Part shown: in pieces, positions 1-9,737 of the stretch
Layout of the letters: each line of letters starts with the position of its first letter
How positions within the stretch are numbered: position 1 is the first letter of the stretch
From: OCS116 cluster bacterium AG-435-F03
Lineage (GTDB): Bacteria; Pseudomonadota; Alphaproteobacteria; MED-G09
Direction of reading: 5' to 3'
DNA: 64,000 nt
Assembly (NCBI GenBank): GCA_003212795.1
Contig: QCOV01000001.1
Coordinates: 277,321-341,320, forward strand
Notes under the pieces: generated by a model
What the model was told of the DNA's origin: nothing
Databases searched by the model: none
Seen by the model: only the letters and a program-made list of their open reading frames with translations
Position numbers and translations under genes: made by a program

Positions 1-2073
1 CTTCTGTTCTTTTAAATTTAGATATTTCTCATCATCAAGATGTGCATGTCCTAATCTAAATCCCCATCTTTTATAATTTCCTTGGATATCAAATTCCGAC
101 CTTGTGAGATTTAGATCATCTTCATTCATTCTACCTCTATATGAAATAGTAATTTTCTTGTTTGGCTTATAAAATAAATCAAAAATTAAATCAGAAAAAT
201 CTTTTTTTAAACCGTTTCCTGTGTATGAAAAATTTAGATCAGAAAACCTATAACTTTGAGCTAATAGAGCCTTAACTACTCTATCTCCCCAGAAATGTGA
301 AATTTGGATACCATAATTTATTCTGTTCCCATATTCCCATCTATCAAATCCTTGAATTCTATCAGTGAAAAAAATATTCGCTGAATTTAATTCAAATGCA
401 ATTGAGTCTTCATTAGGGATTTTTAAATATTCTTTATCATTTGGGGCAATCGTAAAATTAATTATTGGCTCTATTATCGTATGTCCTTTTGGAGAAACAA
501 CTGGAAATTTCCATTCCAAAAAATAACTGGGTAATATTCTAGCTATATTTAAATCATCGCCAAAACGATTTGAAGAAAGTAGTCTTGATGAATTATTTGG
601 AATATATTTTTTTGTTGACCTATATAAATCACCTCTTAAAAAAACACCCATATCAATTAAATGGCCCGTTTTTGTGATAGTGCTTCTTTTCCAGGAGCTT
701 TTAAGGGAAATTCTTTGTGTGTTCCCATCAGTTTTACGAATTATGTTAGCTGAGTTGAAATTTAAATTGAATTTTCCACCCAAAAATTCGAAGTTAGGTT
801 GCCAGTTTAAACTTATAATTGGAAGTATGATTGGTTCTGAGCCTTCTTTTTCCGGTAAGAGAAGGGTAAAATGTTTAGATTCGATATTTAGAGATAAATT
901 ATCCCAATTTTTTGATATTGATATTGAGGACATAATATCGGTTTTATCATTTAGATCAAATCTTCGTAAAAATGTATCATCAGAGACAAAAGTTCCATCA
1001 AAATCAATATTCCAATCATTCAAACTAAAACTACCTCTAGCAGAAAAAGAACCCCTATAGTCATAGCCAATTGAGTTTGATATAGATGAAGGACGTGGAT
1101 CGTCTAAGGACGCAACTTCAACATTTGAAATCGCATGGTTATTATCATCATATTCGAAAACTAATTTTTTTCCTAAGCTTTCTAGTTCTGCGCTACTGTT
1201 AAAGGGAGAATTAATAACCGACTGCCAATCACTATTTATATTTACAGTTCTCGCTTTAAAATTATCACTTAAAGAGGCTAAAATTCCGTAAAAATTAATA
1301 CTTCCATTTTTAAATTTTTGTCTCCATTCATTTTCAAAAATAAATGCACCTTTTGTTACAATCCAAGGGGTTATCGTCAAATCATAGTCTTGCCTAAGAT
1401 TTATAAAATAAGGTGTTTTAAGTACTACTCCTAAATCTCCAGAACTTACTAAAGAAGGAGCTAGGAACCCTGTTCTTCTTTTTATGTCTGGGCTAGGATG
1501 TCCGGCAATAGGAACATAAAATATAGGTACACCAAAAAGCTCAAATCTTGCGCCTTCATAAATAATATTACCATTAATTTCATCATGAATAATTCTATCT
1601 GCACGAACTTGCCAGGAAACCCTTTTATTGTTTGACTCACATTTTTTGCACGGACTAAATAACCCTTTTCTAAGGATAGTCGCTTTGCCACTATTTCTAA
1701 TTGCATAGTCTGAAGTTAAGACCGTTCCATCTTTAGTAACAATTCTTGGTAGTTCAATAATTCCATCATTTAGATTTGAGGAGATTTTTATTTTTGAGGC
1801 AGTAATTAAGCCTCCATTTCCCTCATTGATTCTTATATTACCTTCAGCCTCAATAATATTTTTTGAAGGATCTAATGAAACTTTATCTGCTTCAAGCCTA
1901 TATCCCTCTCTTATAATTAAAACAGACCCTGTTGCCAGAATTTTTCCACTTTCATTAATATATTCAATCTTATCGGCTTCAAGAATATTTTCATTGCTTT
2001 GATTAGACTTAAGATCAGTAAATGAAATTAATATAAAAAGAATAAAATATATGAAAAAAAATAATTTATTCAT
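1..2073 (-). CDS. lptD: LPS-assembly outer-membrane protein LptD (C-terminus cut by window edge)
   Basis: LptD is the outer-membrane beta-barrel that, with LptE, inserts lipopolysaccharide into the outer leaflet. I translated the whole stretch by hand: the frame is open for 691 codons from an ATG to the window edge, with no stop. Residues 1-19 form a hydrophobic signal peptide. An OstA/LptA-like jellyroll follows (about 30-130, with LEADKIEY and GNIRINEG), then Cys142 and Cys145 in SPCKKC, typical of alphaproteobacterial LptD. The barrel contains RTGFLAPSL (about 195), SDDTFLRR (about 365) and GFDRWEYG (about 575). Usual family length suggests that only the last strands are missing. The start lies two bases after the lptG stop, so lptF-lptG-lptD read as one transcript. 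Confidence 0.95.
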   Translation of the reverse strand, partial: MNKLFFFIYFILFILISFTDLKSNQSNENILEADKIEYINESGKILATGSVLIIREGYRLEADKVSLDPSKNIIEAEGNIRINEGNGGLITASKIKISSNLNDGIIELPRIVTKDGTVLTSDYAIRNSGKATILRKGLFSPCKKCESNNKRVSWQVRADRIIHDEINGNIIYEGARFELFGVPIFYVPIAGHPSPDIKRRTGFLAPSLVSSGDLGVVLKTPYFINLRQDYDLTITPWIVTKGAFIFENEWRQKFKNGSINFYGILASLSDNFKARTVNINSDWQSVINSPFNSSAELESLGKKLVFEYDDNNHAISNVEVASLDDPRPSSISNSIGYDYRGSFSARGSFSLNDWNIDFDGTFVSDDTFLRRFDLNDKTDIMSSISISKNWDNLSLNIESKHFTLLLPEKEGSEPIILPIISLNWQPNFEFLGGKFNLNFNSANIIRKTDGNTQRISLKSSWKRSTITKTGHLIDMGVFLRGDLYRSTKKYIPNNSSRLLSSNRFGDDLNIARILPSYFLEWKFPVVSPKGHTIIEPIINFTIAPNDKEYLKIPNEDSIAFELNSANIFFTDRIQGFDRWEYGNRINYGIQISHFWGDRVVKALLAQSYRFSDLNFSYTGNGLKKDFSDLIFDLFYKPNKKITISYRGRMNEDDLNLTRSEFDIQGNYKRWGFRLGHAHLDDEKYLNLKEQK

Positions 2074-2075
2074 TT

Positions 2076-3173
2076 TTAGCTTTCTTCGGTATAAAGCAAG
2101 ATAGTTACTGAACCAGTGATTGCAATAATGGGTGTTATTATTGCTGATAGCAGAGGATTAATTGCTCCTGATGATCCAAAAGCGAGTGACACACTTGATA
2201 GAGTATAAACAGTTAAACCAGTAATAATTCCTCCGAAAATCAAAATATTAGTTCTACTTGTTCTAATATAATTAATTGAAAATGGCGCGGCAGCTAAAAC
2301 CATAGCTACCAAGAAAAATGGAAATAAAATTAAGTTGAAGTATCTTGTTTTATGTCTTTGAGATGCAAAACCAGCTTCTTCTGCAATTTTAATAAATTGA
2401 GGCAGCGCCCAGAAAGAAATAGTTTCAGGTGGAGAAAAATTTTCTTGTATTTGGTCAATAGTAAGATTTGTATTTATTGAATAAGCTTTATAGAAAATAG
2501 TCTCTTCTGTTTCTTTTATCCATGCATTAGATAAAACCCATTTACCTCTTGATAATTGAGCATTATCAGCATCAATTCTCCTTAATAAATTTCCATTTTC
2601 TTGGTAATTAAAAAAAATTACATTTTCAATATTTCCATATCTTTTGTCCATACCAAGAGAATGAATTATATAATATGTATTGTTTTCCAGGTTTTCTTCT
2701 TTTAACCACAGACCATTTTCAGATAGAGTGATTAAGCTGACTTGGCCTCTTATACTTCTTGCTTCAATTTCTTTAAATTTTGCAGATGTAAAGGCAATAA
2801 AAGGCTGTAAAGCTAAAATTAAAAATAATCCAATTATAGAAACAACTAAAATAGGAGGAGTAAGAATTTTCCAAATAGAAATCCCGCTTGATCGAAAAAT
2901 GACTAATTCAGAACTTTTTGCCATATTGTAAAAAGTGGCTAAAGACCCAAACAATATTATAAATGGAAAAATTTCAAATACCATTTCAGGTAATTTAAAA
3001 AAAGCAAGTTTTATAGCCAAAATGATATCCCCATCACCTGCCTTAGATATTCTTCTTGAAAGCTCAGCAGTATCAATAATAAAAACAAATATTGTTGAAA
3101 TAATGAGTGAATACAACAATGTAGTTATATATTTTTTATAAAAGTATTTAGCTAACGTTTTAGTTAGATTCAT
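2076..3173 (-). CDS. lptG: LPS export ABC transporter permease LptG
   Basis: This is an inner-membrane permease of the YjgP/YjgQ family. With LptF and the ATPase LptB it extracts lipopolysaccharide from the inner membrane and pushes it onto the Lpt bridge. The 365-residue protein has the family layout: an N-terminal membrane segment (about 14-34), two more by residue 120, a periplasmic beta-jellyroll domain of about 150 residues, and three C-terminal membrane helices (about 275-360). It starts three bases after the lptF stop and its stop is followed after two bases by lptD, so the three are translationally close. LptF and LptG are paralogues. This copy is called LptG because it is the second of the pair and adjoins lptD. 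Confidence 0.92.
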   Translation of the reverse strand: MNLTKTLAKYFYKKYITTLLYSLIISTIFVFIIDTAELSRRISKAGDGDIILAIKLAFFKLPEMVFEIFPFIILFGSLATFYNMAKSSELVIFRSSGISIWKILTPPILVVSIIGLFLILALQPFIAFTSAKFKEIEARSIRGQVSLITLSENGLWLKEENLENNTYYIIHSLGMDKRYGNIENVIFFNYQENGNLLRRIDADNAQLSRGKWVLSNAWIKETEETIFYKAYSINTNLTIDQIQENFSPPETISFWALPQFIKIAEEAGFASQRHKTRYFNLILFPFFLVAMVLAAAPFSINYIRTSRTNILIFGGIITGLTVYTLSSVSLAFGSSGAINPLLSAIITPIIAITGSVTILLYTEES

Positions 3174-3176
3174 AAT

Positions 3177-4283
3177 TTAAACCTTACTTAAAAATCCAAA
3201 ATTTTCTCTATAAAAAACTAAAACAGAAAAAAGACATAATAAAGGCAATATATACAAAGCAATTATCCCAATTAAACTTGATTGAGCAAATCCCAATAAG
3301 AAAAAATCGATTATTTGGAATGAAAAGCCAACTGTAACAGCTAATATATTTATTAAAGTTGAATTAGTCCTAGATTGAATTTTGTTTATTAAGAAGCAGA
3401 AGGCGAAAAGGATTAAGGTAATTGGATGAAGTAATTGTGATAATTTATGATGCCCAACTGCCAGAAAATTATTAATCCTTTTTTTTACATATGGATCATC
3501 TTCTTTAGGAAAAAGTAATTCCCCTAAGTATCTCTGACTTGAGTCAAGATTAAAAATTTCACTTTGAGGAAGAAATTCAGAAAATGAATATTCGTTTCTC
3601 TCAAATTTAACTGTTGTTATCCCTCCTGAAGGTTTAAGAGAGTTTTTATGTTGTATAGTTCCATCAATAAGAATTAGCTTTGACTCATTATTTTCATTAA
3701 AAAATAACCCCTTTTTCGCTGTGTATGTAATTGAATTTTCTGGATCCCTATTATCGTGAACTAAAACACCAGTTATTGAGTTATCTCTCTCTTTGCTTTT
3801 AGCATAAACAGTTAAACCTTTTGCAGGCATGGAGAATAATCCATCCCTCAAAATTGTACTTGAAATATCATTCTTAAGTTCATGCATTTTTAGTTTTGAA
3901 TATCTCATACCAGCAGGAGCTAGATATAATGATAATATCAAGAGTAAAATTGATGTAACTGTAGCGAATATAAGAAATGGTTTTAGGGTTCTAAAATTAC
4001 TGATTCCTGATGATAAGATAATAATTGATTCATTATCTTTACCCATATTGTTTAAGACAAATACTGTAGAAATAAAAAGTGCCAAAGGTAGGATTTGAGC
4101 CAGAATATTAGGCATTACTGATATAGTTAAGCTTAAAAATACTGGAATACTTGCTCCTCGAATGATTGCTTCATCAAGCATTCTTAGCACTTGCGTAAGC
4201 CACGCTAGAGACAACATTGCGATACAGACTATTACCAATGAAATAAAAAGTTTTTTAATTATATATTTATCTATACTTGCCAT
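3177..4283 (-). CDS. lptF: LPS export ABC transporter permease LptF
   Basis: This is the partner permease to LptG in the LptB2FG lipopolysaccharide extractor. The 368-residue product begins MASIDKYIIKKLF, the usual N-terminal pattern of YjgP/YjgQ proteins. It has three membrane helices, a periplasmic domain (about 130-270) and three C-terminal helices. A GTG 18 bases upstream is also in frame, but the ATG aligns better with family starts; the Shine-Dalgarno sequence is weak for both. The gene leads an lptF-lptG-lptD transcript that diverges from pepA across about 70 bases, an arrangement common in alphaproteobacteria. Confidence 0.92.
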   Translation of the reverse strand: MASIDKYIIKKLFISLVIVCIAMLSLAWLTQVLRMLDEAIIRGASIPVFLSLTISVMPNILAQILPLALFISTVFVLNNMGKDNESIIILSSGISNFRTLKPFLIFATVTSILLLILSLYLAPAGMRYSKLKMHELKNDISSTILRDGLFSMPAKGLTVYAKSKERDNSITGVLVHDNRDPENSITYTAKKGLFFNENNESKLILIDGTIQHKNSLKPSGGITTVKFERNEYSFSEFLPQSEIFNLDSSQRYLGELLFPKEDDPYVKKRINNFLAVGHHKLSQLLHPITLILFAFCFLINKIQSRTNSTLINILAVTVGFSFQIIDFFLLGFAQSSLIGIIALYILPLLCLFSVLVFYRENFGFLSKV

Positions 4284-4353
4284 TGCTCTTAGATTATACA
4301 CTACTTATCATAGAAAAGTTATAGTTAGGTTTTTAGTTATTTTGGAGAAATAA

Positions 4354-5820
4354 ATGAAAGTTAAATTTGTATCAAAACTAAATAAAATGTCAGAAACAGT
4401 GTTTCTTGTCTTATCTAAAAAAAGTGCACTTAAAAATATAGGTTTTAATGATAAACACTTAAAAGAGATAACAAAATCAATAGAAAATAAGGGTTTTGGG
4501 TTTAAGCTTAATGAGATCATTGAAATAAACAGTATAAAAGATAGAAAGCTAAAAACAGTTTATATTTGTGGATTAGGAAACAAAACTAAAGATTTAAGTG
4601 CGTTAGATTTTGAAAAAATCGGAGGTAGAATTACTGAATTAACAAAACTAAAAACCAAAACTTCTGTAATCATTGATAAAGAAATCAATAATAATGAAAA
4701 TATAATGAGACTTGGCTATGGCTCAATTCTCGGTTCATATTCTTTTAATAAATATAAAACAAAGAATTTCACAAATCATAAGCTTTCATTAATTGAGATT
4801 GTTTCGAATAATCATACTAAACTTAATAAAGACTTCAAAAGATATACCTCCATCTCTGACGGCGTTTTTTACGCAAGAGATTTAGTTAATGAACCTAGTA
4901 ATGTTTTATTTCCAAAAGCATATGCTCAAAGAATTCAGAAACTGCGGCAACATGGTTTAAAGATTGAAGTGCTTGGCGAATCAAAAATGAAAGCTCTTAA
5001 AATGCACTCACTTGTAGGTGTTGGGCAAGGTAGTCAAAGAGAGAGTCAATTAGTGATAATGCATTGGAATGGAAATAAAGCTAAGAAAACTAAACCTATT
5101 TGTTTTGTAGGAAAGGGAGTTTGTTTTGATTCTGGCGGTATTTCTATTAAACCAAGCAATAAAATGGAAGAGATGATTGGTGATATGGGTGGATCTGCAG
5201 CAGTTGTTGGAGCTATGTTATCACTCGCTAAGAGAAAAGCTAAAGTAAATGCTATTGGTATTGTTGGTTTGGTGGAAAATATGCCTGATGGCAAAGCTCA
5301 GAAACCTGGTGACATAATTAAATCTATGTCGGGGCAAACCATAGAGATTCAGAATACTGATGCTGAAGGAAGATTGGTACTTGCTGATGCGCTATGGTAT
5401 GCACAAAAAAGATTTAAGCCTGAGCTTATGATTGATTTGGCTACATTAACAGGAGCGATGGTTATTTCTTTAGGCAGTTTAATTGCAGGATTATTTTCAA
5501 ATGATGATAAATTATCATCAAAGTTAATTGATGCCGGAGAGGAAAGTGGAGACCAAGTATGGCGTTTTCCACTTAATAAATCATATGATAAGTTAATAAA
5601 CTCAAAATTTGCCGATATGAAAAATATTGGGATGGGTGGAGCAGGATCAATTACAGCTGCACAATTTCTTCAAAGATTTGTTAATAAAGTTCCTTGGGCA
5701 CATTTAGATATTGCTGGAACAGCTACGGGTATGCCAAAAACATCAACAAATACAAGCTGGGCGACGGGATTTGGAGTTCATTTATTAGATACTTTTGTCA
5801 AAAAGTTCTATGAGAAATAA
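4354..5820 (+). CDS. pepA: Leucyl aminopeptidase PepA (M17 family)
   Basis: PepA is a cytosolic hexameric metallo-aminopeptidase that removes N-terminal residues from peptides. In some bacteria it also binds DNA. The 488-residue length is normal. The C-terminal catalytic domain carries the two-metal signature: GKGVCFDSGG (about 250) with its Lys/Asp ligands, DMGGSAA (about 275), and the family motif NTDAEGRLVLADAL (about 330-343). The N-terminal 160 residues are the less conserved macro-like domain. A clear GGAG lies six bases before the ATG. The stop codon directly abuts the GTG of holC; the pairing pepA-holC is widespread in proteobacteria. Confidence 0.95.
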   Translation: MKVKFVSKLNKMSETVFLVLSKKSALKNIGFNDKHLKEITKSIENKGFGFKLNEIIEINSIKDRKLKTVYICGLGNKTKDLSALDFEKIGGRITELTKLKTKTSVIIDKEINNNENIMRLGYGSILGSYSFNKYKTKNFTNHKLSLIEIVSNNHTKLNKDFKRYTSISDGVFYARDLVNEPSNVLFPKAYAQRIQKLRQHGLKIEVLGESKMKALKMHSLVGVGQGSQRESQLVIMHWNGNKAKKTKPICFVGKGVCFDSGGISIKPSNKMEEMIGDMGGSAAVVGAMLSLAKRKAKVNAIGIVGLVENMPDGKAQKPGDIIKSMSGQTIEIQNTDAEGRLVLADALWYAQKRFKPELMIDLATLTGAMVISLGSLIAGLFSNDDKLSSKLIDAGEESGDQVWRFPLNKSYDKLINSKFADMKNIGMGGAGSITAAQFLQRFVNKVPWAHLDIAGTATGMPKTSTNTSWATGFGVHLLDTFVKKFYEK

Positions 5821-6285
5821 GTGACGCAAATTATTTTCTATAACACGGCTCCATTACAGGTTGAAAATACACTTTTTACTTTAATAGAAAAATCCCTTGA
5901 GAAAGGCTATAAATCTCTATTACTTTTTATTGATAAAGAAAAATGTTCTGAAATAGATGAGAAATTATGGAGTTATAAGCAGAATTCTTTCTTACCTCAT
6001 TTATCAGAAGATGAAAAAATTCCTGATGAAGTAGATATTCCAATTTATCTTTCAACAAAAAATGAAAATCCCTATAAAGCTGAGCTTCTTTTTTCTATTG
6101 ATGGTTTTCTACCAGATAATATAAATAATTTTGAAAGGTTAATTATAATTATTGATGTTAATGACAAAGTTTTATTAGAAAAATATAAAAAATATTATCT
6201 TGATATTAATAAAGATTTCGAAGATATAGTCTTTTATAAATCTGATGATGATGGTAAATGGATTGAAGAAAATTTTATGAGGTAA
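5821..6285 (+). CDS. holC: DNA polymerase III subunit chi (HolC)
   Basis: Chi is a small clamp-loader-associated subunit. It links the polymerase III holoenzyme to single-stranded-DNA-binding protein, through the psi subunit in gammaproteobacteria. The 154-residue protein matches the family in length and shows the typical N-terminal strand ([10 protein letters not shown]), the DEKLWSY segment followed by FLPHLSEDE, and a later hydrophobic strand ([10 protein letters not shown]). It begins with GTG placed immediately after the pepA TAA, so translation is probably coupled. The ndk start follows after two bases. Sequence conservation of chi is low, so the call rests on motif order plus the pepA-holC-ndk neighbourhood. 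Confidence 0.88.
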   Translation: MTQIIFYNTAPLQVENTLFTLIEKSLEKGYKSLLLFIDKEKCSEIDEKLWSYKQNSFLPHLSEDEKIPDEVDIPIYLSTKNENPYKAELLFSIDGFLPDNINNFERLIIIIDVNDKVLLEKYKKYYLDINKDFEDIVFYKSDDDGKWIEENFMR

Positions 6286-6287
6286 AA

Positions 6288-6707
6288 ATGTCTATAGAAA
6301 GAACTCTTTCAATTATAAAGCCTGATGCAACTAAAAGAAATATTACCGGAAAGATAATATCTTGCTTTGAAGAATCTGGTTTAAATATTATTGCTCAAAA
6401 GAAAATTTTATTAACGAAAGAACAAGCGGAAGGCTTTTATTCCGTTCACTCTGAAAAACCTTTTTTTCAAGATTTGGTTACTTTTATGACCTCAGCACCA
6501 ATAATTGTTCAAGTTTTAGAAGGCGAGAATGCAATTCTAAAAAATAGAGAAATCATGGGAGCTACAAATCCTGATGATGCTGAAGAAGGAACAATTAGAA
6601 AACAGTTTGCTCTATCAATAGAGGCAAATTCTGTACACGGCTCTGATTCCTCTGAGACAGCAATTGAAGAAATAAAATACTTCTTTGATGAGTCTGAGAT
6701 CATATAA
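6288..6707 (+). CDS. ndk: Nucleoside-diphosphate kinase
   Basis: The enzyme transfers the terminal phosphate of ATP to nucleoside diphosphates through a phosphohistidine and so balances the NTP and dNTP pools. The 139-residue length is standard. Diagnostic elements are [10 protein letters not shown] near the N-terminus, the helical segment around residue 50 ([11 protein letters not shown]), [14 protein letters not shown] (about 89-102) and the active-site histidine in NSVHGSDS (about 115). It is the last gene of the pepA-holC-ndk run. It converges on purN, with only five bases between the two stop codons, so there is no room for an ordinary hairpin terminator. Confidence 0.97.
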   Translation: MSIERTLSIIKPDATKRNITGKIISCFEESGLNIIAQKKILLTKEQAEGFYSVHSEKPFFQDLVTFMTSAPIIVQVLEGENAILKNREIMGATNPDDAEEGTIRKQFALSIEANSVHGSDSSETAIEEIKYFFDESEII

Positions 6708-6712
6708 ATAAT

Positions 6713-7360
6713 TTATTTACCTAATCTTGCATTAATTTCATCTAGTTGATCTATTGCTTCCTTACTGTAAATTATTTTATCTTCATTGATCTGAATCAAG
6801 TTATCAGAAAATAATTTTAAACAAACTGGATATAAAATATGTTCAAGCTTGAGAACTTTACCTGCTAATATTTCTTCATTATCATTACCTTCAACATTTG
6901 TTGAAATTTGTCCAATTATTGGACCTTCATCTACACCCGCTCTAACAAGATGAACTGTACAACCAGATATATTTGTTTTAGATTCTATTACTCGTTTATG
7001 AACATCTAAACCTTTAAAATCCGGTAATAATGAAGGATGAATATTAAGCTGCTTATTAAACCAATTATTCACAAAATCTTCACTTAAAATTCTCATGAAG
7101 CCAGCATTACAAATAAAATCTATATTATTTTCTCTAAGTTTCTTATCTAATTCATGATCAAAGTCCTCTCGTTTTTCAAAAATTCTATGATCAATTACAG
7201 AGGTTTTTATATTATTATTTTTTGCAAAGGAAAGACCCGAAGCTTTATCATTATTTGAAAATACTAATTCGATACTTGCAGATTTATTATTTATTTTACA
7301 AGAATCAACGAGCCTTTCCATATTAGATCCTCGCCCAGATATTAATATTGCTACTCTCAT
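6713..7360 (-). CDS. purN: Phosphoribosylglycinamide formyltransferase PurN
   Basis: PurN transfers the formyl group of 10-formyltetrahydrofolate to GAR, the third step of purine synthesis. The protein is 215 residues. The N-terminal nucleotide-binding strand ILISGRGSNM is followed by the catalytic segment NIHPSLLPDFKG (about 106-117, with the Asn and His) and by GCTVHLVRAGVDEGPII, which supplies the catalytic Asp. The gene begins one base after the purM stop, so the two enzymes, which act at steps 3 and 5 of the pathway, form an operon. Nothing unusual is seen. Confidence 0.96.
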   Translation of the reverse strand: MRVAILISGRGSNMERLVDSCKINNKSASIELVFSNNDKASGLSFAKNNNIKTSVIDHRIFEKREDFDHELDKKLRENNIDFICNAGFMRILSEDFVNNWFNKQLNIHPSLLPDFKGLDVHKRVIESKTNISGCTVHLVRAGVDEGPIIGQISTNVEGNDNEEILAGKVLKLEHILYPVCLKLFSDNLIQINEDKIIYSKEAIDQLDEINARLGK

Positions 7361-7361
7361 T

Positions 7362-8414
7362 TTATTTATATACTACAAGAGTTTCTGGGTTTTCATTATG
7401 AATTATTTTTCCAATTAATGAAGGTTCTTCTCCTAGTTTTTTAAGTTTATTTAGTAAATTATTAGTTTCTTTCGGATTAACAACTAGGATCATTCCAATC
7501 CCACAATTAAATGTCTTTAGCATTTCAGATTCTTCAATATTTCCAGCATTTTGAAGCCAGTGAAAAATTTCTGGTTTTTCCCAGCTATCTTTATAAATTT
7601 CTGCCTGAACTTTGCCTGAACTAAAAACCCTTGGTAAATTTTCTGTAATTCCTCCGCCGGTAATATGAGCAATTGCATTAATAGCGTTAGTTTTATTAAG
7701 CAAAGAAATGATAGTTTTTACATAAATTCTCGTTGGCTTTAAGAGCTCTTCACTAAAAGTAAACTCATTAAATGGAGTATTAGAATCTAATTGAGTTTTA
7801 GAAACATCTAGAATTTTTCTTACTAGTGAAAATCCATTCGAATGAACGCCTGATGATTTTAATCCTATTATATCATCATTAACTTTAACTTCTTTTGGAA
7901 GTAAGTTTTTTCTTTCTACTGCTCCTACAGCAAAACCAGCCAAATCAAAATGATTTTCATCGTAAAAACCTGGCATTTCTGCAGTTTCTCCGCCAATTAG
8001 TGCGCATTTAGACTGAATACATCCATCTGCAATACTTTTTATAACTTCTTTAGCAGTTGTTTTTGATAGAATTCCTGTCGCAAAATAATCTAAGAAAAAA
8101 AGAGGCTGAGCTCCCTGGACTATTAAATCGTTAACACACATGGCTACTAGATCAATTCCTACACCACTAACATTATTACTTTCTATTGCAAGAAGAAGTT
8201 TAGTTCCGACACCATCAGTAGATGATACAAGTAGAGGATCATTAAATCCTAGTTTCATTATATCAAACAAACCACCAAAACCTCCTATTTCAATATCGGC
8301 ACCTGGCACTTTTGTTTCTCTGATTATAGGTTTAATTTCTTCCACAAGTTGATTGCCTTTTTCAATATCAACTCCTGAAGAAGAATATGTTATTGGAGAG
8401 TTTTTTTTATTCAA
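7362..8414 (-). CDS. purM: Phosphoribosylformylglycinamidine cyclo-ligase PurM
   Basis: PurM closes the imidazole ring, making AIR from FGAM with ATP. The product is 350 residues. Motifs include ITYSSSGVDIEKGN at the N-terminus, GGFGGLFD (about 44), STDGVGTKL (about 65), GGETAEMPGFY (about 140) and HITGGGITENLPR (about 252). The only in-frame start compatible with the family's N-terminus is a TTG; no upstream ATG stays in frame. It lies directly upstream of purN and diverges from the phosphatidyltransferase gene across about 80 AT-rich bases. A TATAAT lies about ten bases before the TTG on the minus strand, which leaves the true 5' end uncertain. Confidence 0.95.
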   Translation of the reverse strand: MNKKNSPITYSSSGVDIEKGNQLVEEIKPIIRETKVPGADIEIGGFGGLFDIMKLGFNDPLLVSSTDGVGTKLLLAIESNNVSGVGIDLVAMCVNDLIVQGAQPLFFLDYFATGILSKTTAKEVIKSIADGCIQSKCALIGGETAEMPGFYDENHFDLAGFAVGAVERKNLLPKEVKVNDDIIGLKSSGVHSNGFSLVRKILDVSKTQLDSNTPFNEFTFSEELLKPTRIYVKTIISLLNKTNAINAIAHITGGGITENLPRVFSSGKVQAEIYKDSWEKPEIFHWLQNAGNIEESEMLKTFNCGIGMILVVNPKETNNLLNKLKKLGEEPSLIGKIIHNENPETLVVYK

Positions 8415-8495
8415 GACCAGCCCATTATAAAAGAAATTTATTATTGATTAATATAATTAAACAGTTCACCATTAATATTTATTTTGAGTTATACA

Positions 8496-9053
8496 ATGAA
8501 TCTTCCAAATATTATAACTATTTCAAGACTCCTATTAACACCTTATATAGTTTGGTTAATTCTTAGTGAAAGTTACTTTTTAGGTTTCATATTTTTTTTA
8601 TTAAGCGGTTTTTCTGATGCTTTGGATGGTTTCATAGCAAAGAGGTTTAATCAACAAACTTTACTAGGAAGTTATTTAGATCCAATAGCTGATAAATTTC
8701 TAATTGTTTCATCTATAGTATTACTTGGATATAATGGTTATGTTCCGATTTGGTTAATTATTATTATTGTTTCTAGGGATATTGCCATCTTTGGTGCAGT
8801 AATAATTTCCTGGATGCTTGGAACTAATCTCAGAATTGAACCATTAATCATAAGCAAGATAAATACATTTCTTCAAATATTTTATATTGTTATTACATTT
8901 TTAGTTATATTAAATAATCAGCTTCTAATAGAGTTAACTACATCAATTCATGGGATTACAACCTATCTTATAGCAATCTCAACAATTTTATCTTGGATGT
9001 CATATCTAAAGGTTTGGTTGATTAATGTGAATTCAGTAAATAAAAATTACTAA
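8496..9053 (+). CDS. CDP-alcohol phosphatidyltransferase family enzyme (PgsA or cardiolipin-synthase type)
   Basis: This is an inner-membrane enzyme that swaps CMP from a CDP-activated lipid for an alcohol. The family signature is present near residues 43-67: D-x3-DG-x2-A, then G-x3-D-x3-D (SDALDGFIAKR followed by GSYLDPIADK). It supplies the metal-binding aspartates. The rest is a set of hydrophobic helices, and the total of 185 residues is normal. The sequence alone does not say whether it makes phosphatidylglycerol phosphate (PgsA) or uses CDP-diacylglycerol for cardiolipin, so no symbol is given. The ATG start is preceded by a GAG; an in-frame TTG lies 12 bases upstream. hdaA follows after ten bases. 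Confidence 0.9.
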   Translation: MNLPNIITISRLLLTPYIVWLILSESYFLGFIFFLLSGFSDALDGFIAKRFNQQTLLGSYLDPIADKFLIVSSIVLLGYNGYVPIWLIIIIVSRDIAIFGAVIISWMLGTNLRIEPLIISKINTFLQIFYIVITFLVILNNQLLIELTTSIHGITTYLIAISTILSWMSYLKVWLINVNSVNKNY

Positions 9054-9063
9054 TGGTTTTCAT

Positions 9064-9735
9064 ATGAAGAATTCTAAACAACTCTATTTTGAAATGCCTA
9101 ATAAAAAAGCTTTAGGTATAGAGGATTACATAGTTACAAACTCAAACAACTTTGCATTTGATTTAATTGTAAAAATGGTAAAAGGAGAAATAAATTTTGG
9201 ACTAATAAGCGGCCCGCCTTATTCTGGCAAAACACATTTATCTAAAATTTTAATAAAAAATGCTAAAAATTATAAAACTCTATACTTTGATAAAGATTAC
9301 CAAAATATATTAGACAGACTTGAGGCTTCAGATATTTTGATATTGGAAAATATCGATAAGGTTAAACATTATAAATCTGAACAAGATCTTTTTCATATAA
9401 TTAACATCATGAAAGAAAATGATAAGAAATTATTAATGACTTCAAGGAAACCAATTTCTGAAATTGATTTAAACCTTGAAGACTTAAAATCAAGATTAAA
9501 TTCTATTCTTGAGGCCAAAATAAAAGAACCAGATGATGAATTAATGCGATTGATACTAGTAAAAATATTTAATGACAAACAACTGAAAATAAATCCAAAT
9601 GTTATTGATTTTTTAGTATCTAGGCTAGAGAGGTCATACGAGAGTATAAATTTTTTTATTGAAAAAATTGATAAGTTTTCTTTAGAGAAAGGTAAAAAAA
9701 TAACTATTTCTCTTATAAATGATCTATTGAGGTGA
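9064..9735 (+). CDS. hdaA: DnaA-like replication regulator HdaA/Hda
   Basis: This is a DnaA-related AAA+ protein without the DNA-binding domain. Family members bind the sliding clamp and promote hydrolysis of DnaA-ATP, which prevents re-initiation of replication. The 223-residue sequence has a clamp-binding motif at residues 6-12 (QLYFEMP, of the QLxL type), Walker A GPPYSGKTH (50-58), Walker B ILILENID (about 92-99), a sensor I region LMTSRKP and an arginine-finger-like LKSRLN. Location downstream of purM and next to a membrane-protein gene is usual in alphaproteobacteria. It converges on rnd, with two bases between the stops. Confidence 0.87.
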   Translation: MKNSKQLYFEMPNKKALGIEDYIVTNSNNFAFDLIVKMVKGEINFGLISGPPYSGKTHLSKILIKNAKNYKTLYFDKDYQNILDRLEASDILILENIDKVKHYKSEQDLFHIINIMKENDKKLLMTSRKPISEIDLNLEDLKSRLNSILEAKIKEPDDELMRLILVKIFNDKQLKINPNVIDFLVSRLERSYESINFFIEKIDKFSLEKGKKITISLINDLLR

Positions 9736-9737
9736 CT

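Noticed and set aside
674-1060. Plus-strand open frame of 128 codons
   Set aside because: It is antisense to lptD, whose translation is continuous and carries recognised LptD motifs through this stretch.
8395-8414. Leaderless purM transcript
   Set aside because: A TATAAT lies about ten bases before the TTG start, but leaderless translation usually needs ATG and the -35 match is poor.
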